A DNA stretch of 37,350 bases from an uncultured Gemella sp. (GTDB lineage: Bacteria > Bacillota > Bacilli > Staphylococcales > Gemellaceae): the NCBI GenBank assembly GCA_927911745.1, contig CAKMQF010000077.1:1-37350 (forward strand), given 5' to 3'. The notes beneath the pieces are model-generated. The model ran no database searches and had not been told where the DNA came from. It worked only from the letters and a program-made list of their open reading frames with translations. This document shows, piece after piece, positions 20,948-29,467 of this stretch (position 1 is the stretch's first letter; the number at the start of each line of letters is the position of its first letter). Both the position numbers and the translations under genes were made by a program.

Positions 20948-21001
20948 CTAAAATGGCACGAAAAAGTATTCTCTTTTACTAGTTAAAATTGTGTTTTTCA
21001 T
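20948..21001 (-). CDS. Putative leader peptide MKNTILTSKREYFFVPF
   Basis: A 17-codon ORF with AAGGAG (21012-21017) 10 bases before its ATG, close to the start of the predicted message. Four of 17 residues are aromatic (Tyr-Phe-Phe and a final Phe), and its stop falls right after attenuator segment 1. This resembles leader peptides of amino-acid attenuators. Caveat: one added T in the run at codons 13-14 (about 20963-20967) would extend it to 38 codons ending at 20886, just past segment 2, which is also a sensible attenuator stop position. Confidence 0.45.
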   Translation of the reverse strand: MKNTILTSKREYFFVPF

Positions 21002-21035
21002 TAGTGAGTAGCTCCTTTTTATAATTGTTGTTAAA

Positions 21036-21064
21036 ATCTTAACATTTATCTGAAAATTTGTCAA
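21036..21064 (-). promoter_or_regulatory. Promoter of the SNF transporter leader
   Basis: Minus strand TTGACA (21059-21064), 17 bases, TAAGAT (21036-21041) with TGT just before it (extended -10). It predicts a message start near 21029, with a leader of about 275 bases before the transporter. Confidence 0.75.
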
Positions 21065-21345
21065 TTATTTTTTTGTAATCTTTATGAAAAAAATAAAAAA
21101 GACATTAAATTTTCAATTGTAATAAGAAAAATCTGCGATCGAGTTAATGCTAATTTATGAAAATCATTTTAATTGATAAAAAATATCGAATAGGGGATAA
21201 ATTAAATAATTAATATGAGTAGAAATTCTATTATAAAAAGTTACTAAAGGTCTGTTATAATAAGCTAAGAAGGGGTTATATAAATTTCAATTGTAAATAT
21301 GTTTTAAAAAATTGTAAAAAAACCTTTAAAAATTTACGTAAACTC

Positions 21346-21374
21346 TTGCGTTGAATTTTAATATATGTTAATAT
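21346..21374 (+). promoter_or_regulatory. Promoter for the secreted proline-rich protein
   Basis: TTGCGT, 17 bases, TAATAT with TGT before the -10 (extended). Start codon about 65 bases downstream. The stretch 21065-21345 before it is AT-rich, and I see no gene or clear site in it. Confidence 0.7.
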
Positions 21375-21439
21375 TGTAACTATATGAATTTAATGCATAA
21401 ATTAATGTATTTATAGAATATTTAGGAGGAAGTTTAATA

Positions 21440-22183
21440 ATGAATAAAAATGTTAAAAAATTAGTAGCAGCTACAGTAGTTGCTGGATTAGCAGTAGCAC
21501 CAGTAGCAGCTCAAACAAATTCACCAGTAGCACAAGCTGCTGAGCAAGCTCAATCAAAACACGTCGTAGCTAAATTCGTACAAAATGAGAAAGGTAACTT
21601 CGTACAAGTTACTGCAACTCAAGATGTACAAGCTGCAAAAGTTACAATCTCAGTTGATGGAAAAGGTCAACACGTAGTAAACGTTGGAAACCTTAAAAAA
21701 GGTGAAACTAAATTACTACCTTTCAGCGTTGATGCTAAAAAAGTAGGAAACGGATTTGCTCCAAAAGCATTACCAAAAACTGCTGCAGTAACTGAGCACG
21801 TAACAATCTCAAAAACAATCAACTCTCACTTAGTAAGAGCAACAGTTTCTTACAAATATGAAGATGGTAAACTAGCTGTTAAACCTGAAGTAAAACCAGG
21901 AAACAATGATGGAAATGGTAAGAAAGAAGAAGGTAAACCAGGAGATCGTCCAAGATTTGATGAATTAGTAGCTGGAGGAGAAAAACCAACTCCAACACAA
22001 GCACCAGGAAATGATGTGAAACCTGGACCAACTCCGGCTCCAACGCCAACTCCAGAACCACAACCAGCGCCAGCGCCACAACCACCTAAAAAAGCTAGAG
22101 TAATCGATCCTAGTATTAGAGTCGATCAAACTCCAAGTGACCCAGGGTTTAATCCATTTCCAATTGCTGGACAACCTAGCTAA
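21440..22183 (+). CDS. Secreted proline-rich protein of unknown function
   Basis: 247 residues. A Sec signal peptide (MNKNVKKL basic end, hydrophobic core to about residue 22, likely cut near AQA-AE around 36) is followed by a ~110-residue domain rich in Val, Lys and Thr (FVQVTATQDVQAAKVTISVD...) that may be a beta-sandwich. From about residue 150 a Pro-rich tail follows with Lys/Glu-Pro and then PTPAPTPTPEPQPAPAPQ, ending NPFPIAGQPS. There is no LPXTG motif or membrane anchor, so it is released or held non-covalently. Strong Shine-Dalgarno and regular GCT/GTA/AAA codon choice suggest high expression. I do not recognise a family. Confidence 0.85.
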   Translation: MNKNVKKLVAATVVAGLAVAPVAAQTNSPVAQAAEQAQSKHVVAKFVQNEKGNFVQVTATQDVQAAKVTISVDGKGQHVVNVGNLKKGETKLLPFSVDAKKVGNGFAPKALPKTAAVTEHVTISKTINSHLVRATVSYKYEDGKLAVKPEVKPGNNDGNGKKEEGKPGDRPRFDELVAGGEKPTPTQAPGNDVKPGPTPAPTPTPEPQPAPAPQPPKKARVIDPSIRVDQTPSDPGFNPFPIAGQPS

Positions 22184-22225
22184 GAATATTATAAAATAAT
22201 ATTCCAATCTAACATAGATATTTTA

Positions 22226-22270
22226 AAAATGGATGTAATCCTAAATTTAGGATCGCATCCATTTTCTTTT
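22226..22270 (+). terminator. Terminator of the secreted-protein gene
   Basis: AAAATGGATG pairs with CATCCATTTT with an inner TCCTAAATTTAGGA, followed by CTTTT. Confidence 0.85.
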
Positions 22271-22288
22271 AATATCTTTTATTACACA

Positions 22289-22327
22289 GAAAACAGACTC
22301 TAGAAATCTAGAATCTGTTTTTCTTTT
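22289..22327. terminator. Terminator between convergent genes, serving aldA
   Basis: AAAACAGACTCTAGA pairs with TCTAGAATCTGTTTT; T-rich on the right, and AAAGAAAAACAG-type reading on the minus strand places it 1 base after the aldA stop. Confidence 0.7.
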
Positions 22328-23779
22328 TTATTCGTTATCTAATTGCATGTAAACAACTTGAGTAGTTAAGTATTCTTCTAAACCGTGCTTACCATCTGCT
22401 CCACCGATACCAGATTTACGACGTCCAGCGTGGAATCCTTGCATTGCCTCGAAGTTTTCACGGTTGATGTATGTTTCACCGAATTTTAGACCATTAACCG
22501 CTTTGAATGCAGTGTTTAGGTTAGTAGTATAAACTGATGAAGTTAGTCCGTATTCTGAATCGTTAGCGTATTCTAATACTTCTTCTAAAGTTTTAAATGT
22601 AGCGATTGGGATTACAGGTCCGAATGTTTCTTCTTTCATGATGTTCATTTCGTTAGTTACGTCTGTTAATACAGTTGGACCAAAGAAGTATCCAACTTGG
22701 TTTTCATCACGAGTTCCACCGTAAGATAGAGTAGCACCTTGTTTAACTGCGTAAGCAACTTTTTCAGCAACAGTATCTAAAGCGCGTTTTTCGATAAGTG
22801 GTCCGTAGTCTACGCCACCTTCTTTATTAGGGTCACCGAATTTAACTTTATCAAGTTCAGCGAATAATAATTTTTCGAATTCAGCTTTAACATCTTCGTG
22901 TACATATACTCTTTCTGCACAGTTACATACTTGTCCTGAGTTAATTACACGTGAAGCTACGATTGCTTTTGCGGCAAGGTTTAAGTCTGCATCTTTGAAG
23001 ACGATAGCTGGTGCTTTTCCTCCAAGCTCTAGAGAAACATTAGTAATGTTTTCAGCTGCAGCTTTCATAACTTCTTGTCCAGCTGTTAAGCTACCTGTTA
23101 AGCTTACTAATCCAACTTTAGGGTTAGAAGCTAGTCTATTTCCAACTACAGATCCACGACCGTGAACAATGTGAAGCACGCCTTTAGGAAGTCCTACTTC
23201 TACACAGATTTCAGCGAAAATATCTGCGTTAATTGGTGTTAATTGGCTAGGTTTAATAACGATTGTATTCCCTGTAAGTAAAGCTGGTGCAGCTTTTCTA
23301 GCGATTAAGAAGAATGGGAAGTTCCAAGGTAAGATACCAGTAGTTACACCGTGAGGGCGTTTGAATAGGAAGATGTGCTCATCTTTTCTATCACTTTGAA
23401 TAATTTCTCCTTCATATCTTCTAGCCCACTCAGCCATATAATCCAAATAATCAGCTGTAAATAATACTTCAACTTTAGCTAAATCGAAAGTTTTCCCACC
23501 TTCGTTAACAATAGTTTGTGTAATTTCTGGTTCGCGTTCACGAATACGATTCGCAATTTTTCTTAAGTACGCTCCTCTTTCGACAGCTGGTAATTTCTCC
23601 CAATCACGTTGTGCAACTTCAGCGATATCGATAGCGCGGTCTACATCTTCTTTTGAAGAAGAAGGTACTTTTGCGATAACTTCTTCTGTTGACGGATTTA
23701 ATACGTCAAGATAGTCATAATTTGAATTATTTTCGAATTCCCCATTGATAAAATTTTTTAAAACTTTAACTTCACTCAT
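22328..23779 (-). CDS. aldA: NAD-dependent aldehyde dehydrogenase (lactaldehyde/glycolaldehyde type)
   Basis: Oxidises a short aldehyde to the acid. 483 residues, uninterrupted. Rossmann region GILPWNFPFFLIARK near 148, general base in VSLELGGKAPAIVF near 250, and catalytic Cys in NSGQVCNCAERVYV near 284; this double-Cys CNCAER form is typical of AldA lactaldehyde dehydrogenases rather than betaine or succinate-semialdehyde enzymes. The C-terminus has INRENFEAMQGFHAGRRKSGIGG. A consensus promoter and a cre-like site lie upstream, suggesting glucose repression. Substrate is inferred from motif similarity. Confidence 0.88.
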   Translation of the reverse strand: MSEVKVLKNFINGEFENNSNYDYLDVLNPSTEEVIAKVPSSSKEDVDRAIDIAEVAQRDWEKLPAVERGAYLRKIANRIREREPEITQTIVNEGGKTFDLAKVEVLFTADYLDYMAEWARRYEGEIIQSDRKDEHIFLFKRPHGVTTGILPWNFPFFLIARKAAPALLTGNTIVIKPSQLTPINADIFAEICVEVGLPKGVLHIVHGRGSVVGNRLASNPKVGLVSLTGSLTAGQEVMKAAAENITNVSLELGGKAPAIVFKDADLNLAAKAIVASRVINSGQVCNCAERVYVHEDVKAEFEKLLFAELDKVKFGDPNKEGGVDYGPLIEKRALDTVAEKVAYAVKQGATLSYGGTRDENQVGYFFGPTVLTDVTNEMNIMKEETFGPVIPIATFKTLEEVLEYANDSEYGLTSSVYTTNLNTAFKAVNGLKFGETYINRENFEAMQGFHAGRRKSGIGGADGKHGLEEYLTTQVVYMQLDNE

Positions 23780-23808
23780 AGTTTAGTTCTCCTTTTTCTT
23801 TTTTAATA

Positions 23809-23822
23809 AGTAAACGTTACCA
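23809..23822. promoter_or_regulatory. cre-like CcpA site in the aldA leader
   Basis: AGTAAACGTTACCA fits the cre consensus TGNAANCGNTNNCA at all fixed positions but the first. It lies just downstream of the predicted aldA transcription start, a classic place for CcpA roadblock repression. Confidence 0.5.
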
Positions 23823-23834
23823 TTACTTGCTAAC

Positions 23835-23863
23835 ATTATATATTACGAAAAAGTATAAATCAA
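23835..23863 (-). promoter_or_regulatory. aldA promoter
   Basis: Minus strand TTGATT (23858-23863), 17 bases, TATAAT (23835-23840). Confidence 0.75.
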
Positions 23864-24224
23864 GTGTTTTGTTTAAGTTTTTGATATATATTTATATATT
23901 TAAAGATTAGTTTCAATAATTTTAATAAAAAAATTGTATATATATATTTTTAAAAATAAGTGTTAATAAATGATAGAAGGAAAAATCAAAAAAATATAAA
24001 TATCTGTAATATAGCAAATAAAACGCATACATAAAAGAGAAAAGATTACTAATTTTCTAAAAATAAACTTTTGTACTTGTTACAGATTGATGTTAAATTT
24101 AATATTTAATACATTAAGTAACTAAAGTAAATAATAAGAAAAAATTTTCTCAAGCAAAATTATTTCCATATTCAATATATTTAGTGGTATAATCTTAGGT
24201 AAGAATTAATTAGGAGGTTCATCA
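23864..24224. other. AT-rich divergent intergenic region with gnd promoter
   Basis: About 360 bases between aldA and gnd promoters. TGGTATAAT at 24185-24193 is an extended -10 for gnd with a weak -35. AGGAGG for gnd follows at about 24211. The rest is AT-rich with no ORF or hairpin I can support. Confidence 0.6.
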
Positions 24225-25637
24225 ATGAAACAGAATATAGGAGTTATTGGTTTATCAGTAATGGGAAGTAACTTAGCTTTAAATATTGCGGACAATGGAT
24301 TTAAAGTTGCGGTATTTAATAGAACAACAACAGTTGTTGATAAAATGCTAGAGGAGCACCCACACAAAAATGTAGTAGGAAGATACTCACTACAAGAACT
24401 AATTGACGGTCTAGAAAAACCTAGAAAAGTTATTTTAATGGTTAAAGCTGGATTTGCTGTTGACAGTTTAATAGAACAATTAACACCTCTTCTTGAAAAA
24501 GGTGATATTATTATCGATGGAGGAAACTCATTCTTCAAAGATACTCAAAGAAGATACGATTTATTATTAGAAAAAGGAATCAACTACTTCGGTGTTGGTG
24601 TATCAGGAGGAGAAGAAGGTGCAAGATTTGGGCCTGCTTTAATGCCTGGTGGAGATGAAAAAGCATATGAAGAAATTCGTCCAATTTTAGAAGCTATTGC
24701 TGCTAAAGTGAACGATGTTCCTTGCTGTAGCTATACTTCAACTGGTGGAGCAGGTCACTATGTGAAAATGGTCCACAATGGTATTGAGTATGGAGATATG
24801 CAATTAATCTCTGAAGCTTACAAAGTTCTTAAACACTTAGGTGGATTTACTAATGAAGAATTACAAGAAACTTTTGAAGAATGGAATAAAGGTGAATTAG
24901 AATCTTATCTAATTGAAATCACTGCAAATATCTTTAAAGTTAAAGAAGAAGACGGAAGCTACTTAGTAGATAAAATCTTAGATAAATCTCAACAAAAAGG
25001 TACAGGTAAATGGACTAACGAACAAGCTATTGATCTAGGAATTGATGTATCAGTTATTACAGCTGCTTTAAATGGAAGATATATGTCAAACCTTAAAGAA
25101 GAACGTGTTCGTGCTGAACAAGAATTTGCTCGTAAGCCATATGCGGTTGTAGAAGATAAAGAAAGATTAAAAAATATTGTAAAAGATGCATTATTTATTT
25201 CGAAAATTGTATCTTATGCACAAGGATTTAAATTACTACAAGCTGCTGAAAAAGAATACAACTGGACTTTTGATTATTCACAAATTGCTAAGATTTTCCG
25301 TGGTGGGTGTATTATTCAAGCGAAAATCTTACAAAATATTATCGAAGCATACCAAAATAATCCAAAATTAGAAAACTTAATTTTTGATCCATTCTTCAAA
25401 GAAGTAATCGAAACAAGACAAGATAGTTTACGTGAAGTTGCTACATTAGCAATCACAAATAGATTACCACTAAGTGCTATGACATCTGCAATTTCATACT
25501 TAGATATCTATACTACAGCGAACAGTGGTGCTAACTTAATTCAAGCACAACGTGACTATTTTGGAGCACATACTTTTGAAAGAACTAACAAAGAAGGAAG
25601 TTATCACTATGACTGGGTTGGGAACAATGGAAAATAA
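24225..25637 (+). CDS. gnd: 6-phosphogluconate dehydrogenase (decarboxylating)
   Basis: Oxidises 6-phosphogluconate to ribulose 5-phosphate and CO2. 470 residues, uninterrupted. NADP fold GVIGLSVMGSNLALNI at 5-20 with NRTT after the second strand (Arg-Thr typical for NADP), substrate loop GVSGGEEGARFGPALMPGG near 126, catalytic Lys-His segment GAGHYVKMVHNGIEYGDMQ near 180, and C-terminal QRDYFGAHTFER. Strong AGGAGG. It overlaps the zwf start, so both oxidative pentose phosphate dehydrogenases are co-translated. Confidence 0.97.
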   Translation: MKQNIGVIGLSVMGSNLALNIADNGFKVAVFNRTTTVVDKMLEEHPHKNVVGRYSLQELIDGLEKPRKVILMVKAGFAVDSLIEQLTPLLEKGDIIIDGGNSFFKDTQRRYDLLLEKGINYFGVGVSGGEEGARFGPALMPGGDEKAYEEIRPILEAIAAKVNDVPCCSYTSTGGAGHYVKMVHNGIEYGDMQLISEAYKVLKHLGGFTNEELQETFEEWNKGELESYLIEITANIFKVKEEDGSYLVDKILDKSQQKGTGKWTNEQAIDLGIDVSVITAALNGRYMSNLKEERVRAEQEFARKPYAVVEDKERLKNIVKDALFISKIVSYAQGFKLLQAAEKEYNWTFDYSQIAKIFRGGCIIQAKILQNIIEAYQNNPKLENLIFDPFFKEVIETRQDSLREVATLAITNRLPLSAMTSAISYLDIYTTANSGANLIQAQRDYFGAHTFERTNKEGSYHYDWVGNNGK

Positions 25638-27001
25638 AACAGCTATAACACTTTTTGGGGGTACAGGAGACTTAACATATAGAAAACTGTTACCTGCACT
25701 ATATAACTTAAACGCATTAGGTAAATTAGCCGATGATTTTAAGATTGTTGTGATAGGTCGTAGAGCATACACACAATCAGATTATATTGATATTGCTCGT
25801 ACTTGGGTTAAAGAATACGCTCGTACAAAATTTGACGATGCACAATTCGATGCATATGCTAAGAGAATCATTTATTTCAAAATGGATATGACAAATGCAG
25901 ACGATTATGAAATGTTGCAAAACTTCTATGTTGAGCAAGATATTCAAAATCATGTTTACTATTTTGCAGTGGCACCTTCGTTCTTTATAACTATTACGAA
26001 TGGACTTAAAAAAATATTGTTCTGAAAATAATGCGAAGGTTATTATTGAGAAACCATTCGGAGAAGATTTAGAAAAAGCTGGATTACTAAATGATGAGCT
26101 TGCTAAATTCTTTGATGAAAATGAAATTTATCATATCGACCATTATTTAGGTAAAGAAATGATTCAAAACATTCTTTCTTTACGTTTTGAAAATATAATC
26201 TTCAAAGGTATTTGGAATAAAGACTTTATCGAAAATGTTCAAATTACTGCTGCTGAAACAGTTGGAGTTGGGACAAGAGCTAGTTACTATGATAAGAGCG
26301 GTGCTTTAAAAGATATGGTTCAAAATCATTTATTACAAGTGTTATCGCTAGTAGCGATGGAAGAACCTAATGAACCAGGAAGTCGTGGTATTCATGAAAG
26401 TCAATATAACCTTCTTGCTTCACTTAAACCGATTGAGGATGTTCACGAGAGTTTAGTAATGGGACAATATGAAGGGTATCTTCAAGAGGAGAATATCCCA
26501 GCTGATTCTAAGACAGAAACTTATGTAGCGCTAAAATTATTTGTAGATAATGAGCGTTGGCAAGGGGTTCCGTTCTTTATAAGAACTGGTAAAAAACTAG
26601 AGAAAAGAGAAACTCAAGTAGTTGTTCAATTTAAAGCTATTGGATCTTCTCCAGGTAATGTATTAATAATAAAAATTCAACCTGAAGAAGGTGTGTATTT
26701 CCAATTTAATGCTAAAAAACCAGGAACTGAACAAGAATTACAACCTATCTCTTTAGATTTTTGTCAAAGTTGTATATTAGAGAATATTATAAATACTCCA
26801 GAAGCGTATGAAAGATTATTAGATGCTTGCTTCAGAGAAGATAGAGCATTATTCTCGCAATGGAACCAAATCGTAGCTTCATGGACGTTTGTTAATGAAC
26901 TAATTGCTAAATATGAAGAACAAGGTTCTCCATTATATACTTATGAACAAGGTTCAAAAGGTCCTAAAGAGGCTGACGAACTTGTGAATTGGGTTAAATA
27001 G
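25609..27001 (+). CDS. zwf: Glucose-6-phosphate dehydrogenase, one frame break
   Basis: First enzyme of the oxidative pentose phosphate path. Nucleotide site TLFGGTGDLTYRKL, substrate Lys in VIIEKPFGED near 145, catalytic His in IYHIDHYLGKEM near 180, and FFIRTGKKL. The frame breaks in the A-run 26008-26014; removing one A reads NGLKKYCSENNAKV and gives about 463 residues. Start ATG 25609 has AAGGAAG at a reasonable distance; ATG 25627 is possible and would remove 6 residues. Starts inside the 3' end of gnd. Confidence 0.92.
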
Positions 27002-27009
27002 ATAATTAA

Positions 27010-27049
27010 ATGTATTGTATGAGTGAAATCTTATACAATACATTTTTTT
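27010..27049 (+). terminator. Terminator of gnd-zwf
   Basis: ATGTATTGTAT pairs with ATACAATACAT, followed by TTTTTTTG. Confidence 0.9.
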
Positions 27050-27080
27050 GTTTTAAATATTATTAAGCAGGGTTGTAAAG

Positions 27081-27109
27081 TTTACGATAACGGATAAGTG
27101 TAGTATAAT
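27081..27109 (+). promoter_or_regulatory. Promoter for the carbonic anhydrase-like gene
   Basis: TTTACG, 17 bases, TATAAT; about 40 bases before the chosen start codon. Confidence 0.7.
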
Positions 27110-27151
27110 GAAAAGATGAATAAAATAGAGAGTTTGAAAAGGAGCAATAAT

Positions 27152-27727
27152 ATGAGACTTTTAGATTCAATGTTAGAATATAACGAATATTTTGTGAAAT
27201 TTGAAGAATATCAAAAATATAAAACTGAGGATAAATACCCGGCTAAAAGAGTTGTAATGTTTACATGCATGGATACGAGATTAGTTGAACTTTCAACAAA
27301 ATCTTTAAACTTGTCTTCTGGAGATGTAAAAGTAGTAAAAAATGCTGGGGCAATATTAACTCATCCATATGGTTCTATTATGAGGAGTTTAATAATAGCT
27401 GTCTATATGTTAAAGGCTGATGAAATTATCGTTATGGGACATCACGATTGTGGTATGCAAAATATTGATACAAGTTTAATTATGGAAAAAATGCAGAGTA
27501 GAGGTGTAGGTAAGGAAACTTTAGAAATTCTGCAGTATTCAGGCCTTGATCTTAGTTCATGGCTACATGGATTTGATGATGTTAATGAAAGTGTAGCTCA
27601 TGACGTAAATATGATAACGAAACATCCATTGATTCCAAAAGATGTACCAGTTCACGGATTAGTTATTAATCCAGAAAATGGGAAAGTAGACTTAGTTGTA
27701 AATGGATATGATAATCTAAGAAATTAG
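27152..27727 (+). CDS. Beta-carbonic anhydrase family protein (YtiB-like)
   Basis: Probable zinc enzyme hydrating CO2 to bicarbonate, 191 residues. The zinc/active-site motifs of beta-class enzymes are present: CMDTR near residue 40 (Cys and Asp-Arg dyad) and HHDC near 98 (His and Cys). NAGAILTHPYGSIMRSL lies between them. ATG 27152 is chosen over 27116 because AAAGGAG sits 7 bases before it, and the upstream ATG has no ribosome site and lies right after the promoter. The asparaginase gene follows after 15 bases. Confidence 0.85.
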   Translation: MRLLDSMLEYNEYFVKFEEYQKYKTEDKYPAKRVVMFTCMDTRLVELSTKSLNLSSGDVKVVKNAGAILTHPYGSIMRSLIIAVYMLKADEIIVMGHHDCGMQNIDTSLIMEKMQSRGVGKETLEILQYSGLDLSSWLHGFDDVNESVAHDVNMITKHPLIPKDVPVHGLVINPENGKVDLVVNGYDNLRN

Positions 27728-27742
27728 AGAGGGGAACTTAAG

Positions 27743-28705
27743 TTGAAAAAAATATTAATACTAAATACAGGTGGGACTATCTCTATGAGTGAAGACCAGA
27801 AAACTGGTAAAGTTGGACCAACTGATAGTAATCCTATAGGTGTTGGAGGAAACATATTCTCTTATATTGGAGATTTGCATGTTGAAGATTTATATCATCT
27901 AGCATCACCGCAAATAACTCAAAATGAAATGTTAGGTATTAAAAATAGAATAAACAAAGCTGTTCAAGAAGGGTATGATGGTGTAGTAGTTACTCATGGT
28001 ACAGATACGCTTGAAGAAACAGCATATTATCTAGAGTTAACTCTTGACGTAAATATTCCAATTGTTATAACTGGAGCTATGCGTTCAAGTAATGAAATTG
28101 GAGCAGATGGGCTAGCCAATCTTAGAAGCTCTTTAGTAGTTGCTACTGATGAAGAAAGCAGTGATAAGGGAGTTTTAGTAGTAATGAATGATGAAGTGCA
28201 TACAGCTACCTATGTTACAAAGACTCACACAACCAATGTTGCTACGTTTCAAACACCAACATTTGGTCCAATAGGCCTTGTATCAAAAAACAATGTTATA
28301 TATTTCCAAAAATTGATAAAAGAAGAGCATTATAGTGTTAGTACTACAGAAAAAAAAGTATATTTATTAAAAGCATATGCTGGAATGGATGGAGAGTTAA
28401 TTGATGCTGTTGTTAAATTAGGAGTAGATGGTCTAGTAATAGAAGCTTTAGGAGCAGGAAACTTACCTCCCAAAACTGTCCCAGCAATTAGAAACTGTAT
28501 TGAAAAAAATATCCCTGTTGTTTTCGTTTCCCGTGCCTTTAATGGAGTAACTCAAGATGTTTATGACTATGAAGGTGGAGGGAAAAGATTCCAACAAGAT
28601 GGGGTTATTTTTACAACTGGACTAAGTGGTCAAAAAGCTAGAATTAAATTAATGATTTTATTAGAGGCGGGTATTCCGTTTGATAGGTTACGAGAGTTGT
28701 TCTAG
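27743..28705 (+). CDS. ansA: L-asparaginase
   Basis: Hydrolyses asparagine to aspartate and ammonia. 320 residues without signal peptide, so cytosolic. First catalytic Thr in NTGGTISMS near residue 11, second centre in VVVTHGTDTLEETAYYLE near 80 (Thr-Asp and following Lys region), and TGAMRSSNEIGADGLANL near 112. Start is TTG with GAGGGG 8-12 bases before. Same operon as the carbonic anhydrase-like gene. Confidence 0.92.
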   Translation: MKKILILNTGGTISMSEDQKTGKVGPTDSNPIGVGGNIFSYIGDLHVEDLYHLASPQITQNEMLGIKNRINKAVQEGYDGVVVTHGTDTLEETAYYLELTLDVNIPIVITGAMRSSNEIGADGLANLRSSLVVATDEESSDKGVLVVMNDEVHTATYVTKTHTTNVATFQTPTFGPIGLVSKNNVIYFQKLIKEEHYSVSTTEKKVYLLKAYAGMDGELIDAVVKLGVDGLVIEALGAGNLPPKTVPAIRNCIEKNIPVVFVSRAFNGVTQDVYDYEGGGKRFQQDGVIFTTGLSGQKARIKLMILLEAGIPFDRLRELF

Positions 28706-28803
28706 TAATTTTTAGAATTGATACTAATATGCGTAGAAGGTTGAATATTTTTTGCAATTATGGTAGTATATTAAAAGATTAAAATTAGGATAGAGGTGTA
28801 AAA

Positions 28804-29430
28804 TTGAAATTTAAATATCATAAGTCGTATAGAGGTTTTTATCTATTAGATGAAAATAAATTTAAGCGACCTTACCAAAAATTAGATCAAGAAAAAACAT
28901 TAAAAAACTTAGATAGGGAAACTGAGTTTAATAAACATGAAATATTAGATATAGCTGATAAATTCGTAGTTTTTGTTGATAAGAATGCTAATCAAGTAGC
29001 TGAGTCAAAAGCGGTGAAAAAACAAAATAATACGGAAAAAACAGAAGAAGTAGATTTTGAAGTTTTAGAATTAAAGTACAAAATTCCGAGACTTTTATTA
29101 AAAAAGTTATACAGCATTATTGCGGAAAATTCTAATAAAGCAGCTCACGATCTACAATCAGTATTATCTGTTTTAGAGAACATTACACTTGCTGATAGTT
29201 TATTTTCTTCAAAAGTTAAGAAAATATTCTATTATAGTGATAGTGAATTAGAGAACTTACTTGCTAGATACAATTTTGATAATATTAACGTCGCTGACTT
29301 GAAAAAAGATATTGAAGTAAATTATCCTAGTCAATACATCTCTGAGTTACCAATAGATTACAAAGAATATGAAATGATATTCGTATTTTATTTCATAATC
29401 CAAATTGAATTACTAACAATCTTAAAATAG
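28804..29430 (+). CDS. Hypothetical protein of 208 residues
   Basis: I do not recognise a family. Start is TTG, 5 bases after GAGGTG. The N-terminal third is charged (FKYHKSYRGFYLLDENKFKRPYQ), with a low-complexity polar stretch around residues 60-80 (VAESKAVKKQNNTEKTEE). The C-terminal half is mostly predicted helix (LLLKKLYSIIAENSNKAAHDL...) and ends in an aromatic hydrophobic stretch (YEMIFVFYFIIQIELL). No signal peptide, Cys pairs or catalytic motif. It sits between ansA and the glycolytic regulator, with a possible promoter TTGAAT-17-TAGTAT upstream. Confidence 0.7.
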   Translation: MKFKYHKSYRGFYLLDENKFKRPYQKLDQEKTLKNLDRETEFNKHEILDIADKFVVFVDKNANQVAESKAVKKQNNTEKTEEVDFEVLELKYKIPRLLLKKLYSIIAENSNKAAHDLQSVLSVLENITLADSLFSSKVKKIFYYSDSELENLLARYNFDNINVADLKKDIEVNYPSQYISELPIDYKEYEMIFVFYFIIQIELLTILK

Positions 29431-29467
29431 AAAATGAATTTTTTGATTAAAATCTTGCTGTAAGGAC

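Larger units (their letters stand above)
20785..21030 (-). promoter_or_regulatory. Putative ribosome-mediated attenuator leader RNA
   Basis: In message order on the minus strand: segment 1 GCCATT (20957-20952), a 12-bp hairpin GCACTTATATCT/AGATATAAGTGC (20945-20911), segment 2 CAATGGC (20899-20893), segment 3 GGCCATT (20874-20868), segment 4 AATGGCC (20854-20848), then the terminator. 1 pairs with 2, 2 with 3 and 3 with 4, all mutually exclusive. AAAATACTAAAT (20863-20852), overlapping segment 4, is perfectly complementary over 12 bases to ATTTAGTATTTT (20816-20805) in the terminator's 5' arm and loop, a ready antiterminator. A small aromatic-rich ORF ends on segment 1. No T-box or known riboswitch consensus is seen. 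The regulatory logic is inference. Confidence 0.6.

Noticed and set aside
20785..21001. T-box or known riboswitch before the SNF transporter
   Set aside because: The T-box core TGGNACCGCG and AGGGTGGNACCGCG blocks are missing, and no lysine, glycine, SAM, purine or other aptamer consensus is visible.
21879..22207. Minus-strand open frames rich in Trp/Ser or Leu/Val under the proline-rich gene
   Set aside because: They mirror the repetitive Pro codons of the plus-strand gene, have no ribosome site and resemble no protein.
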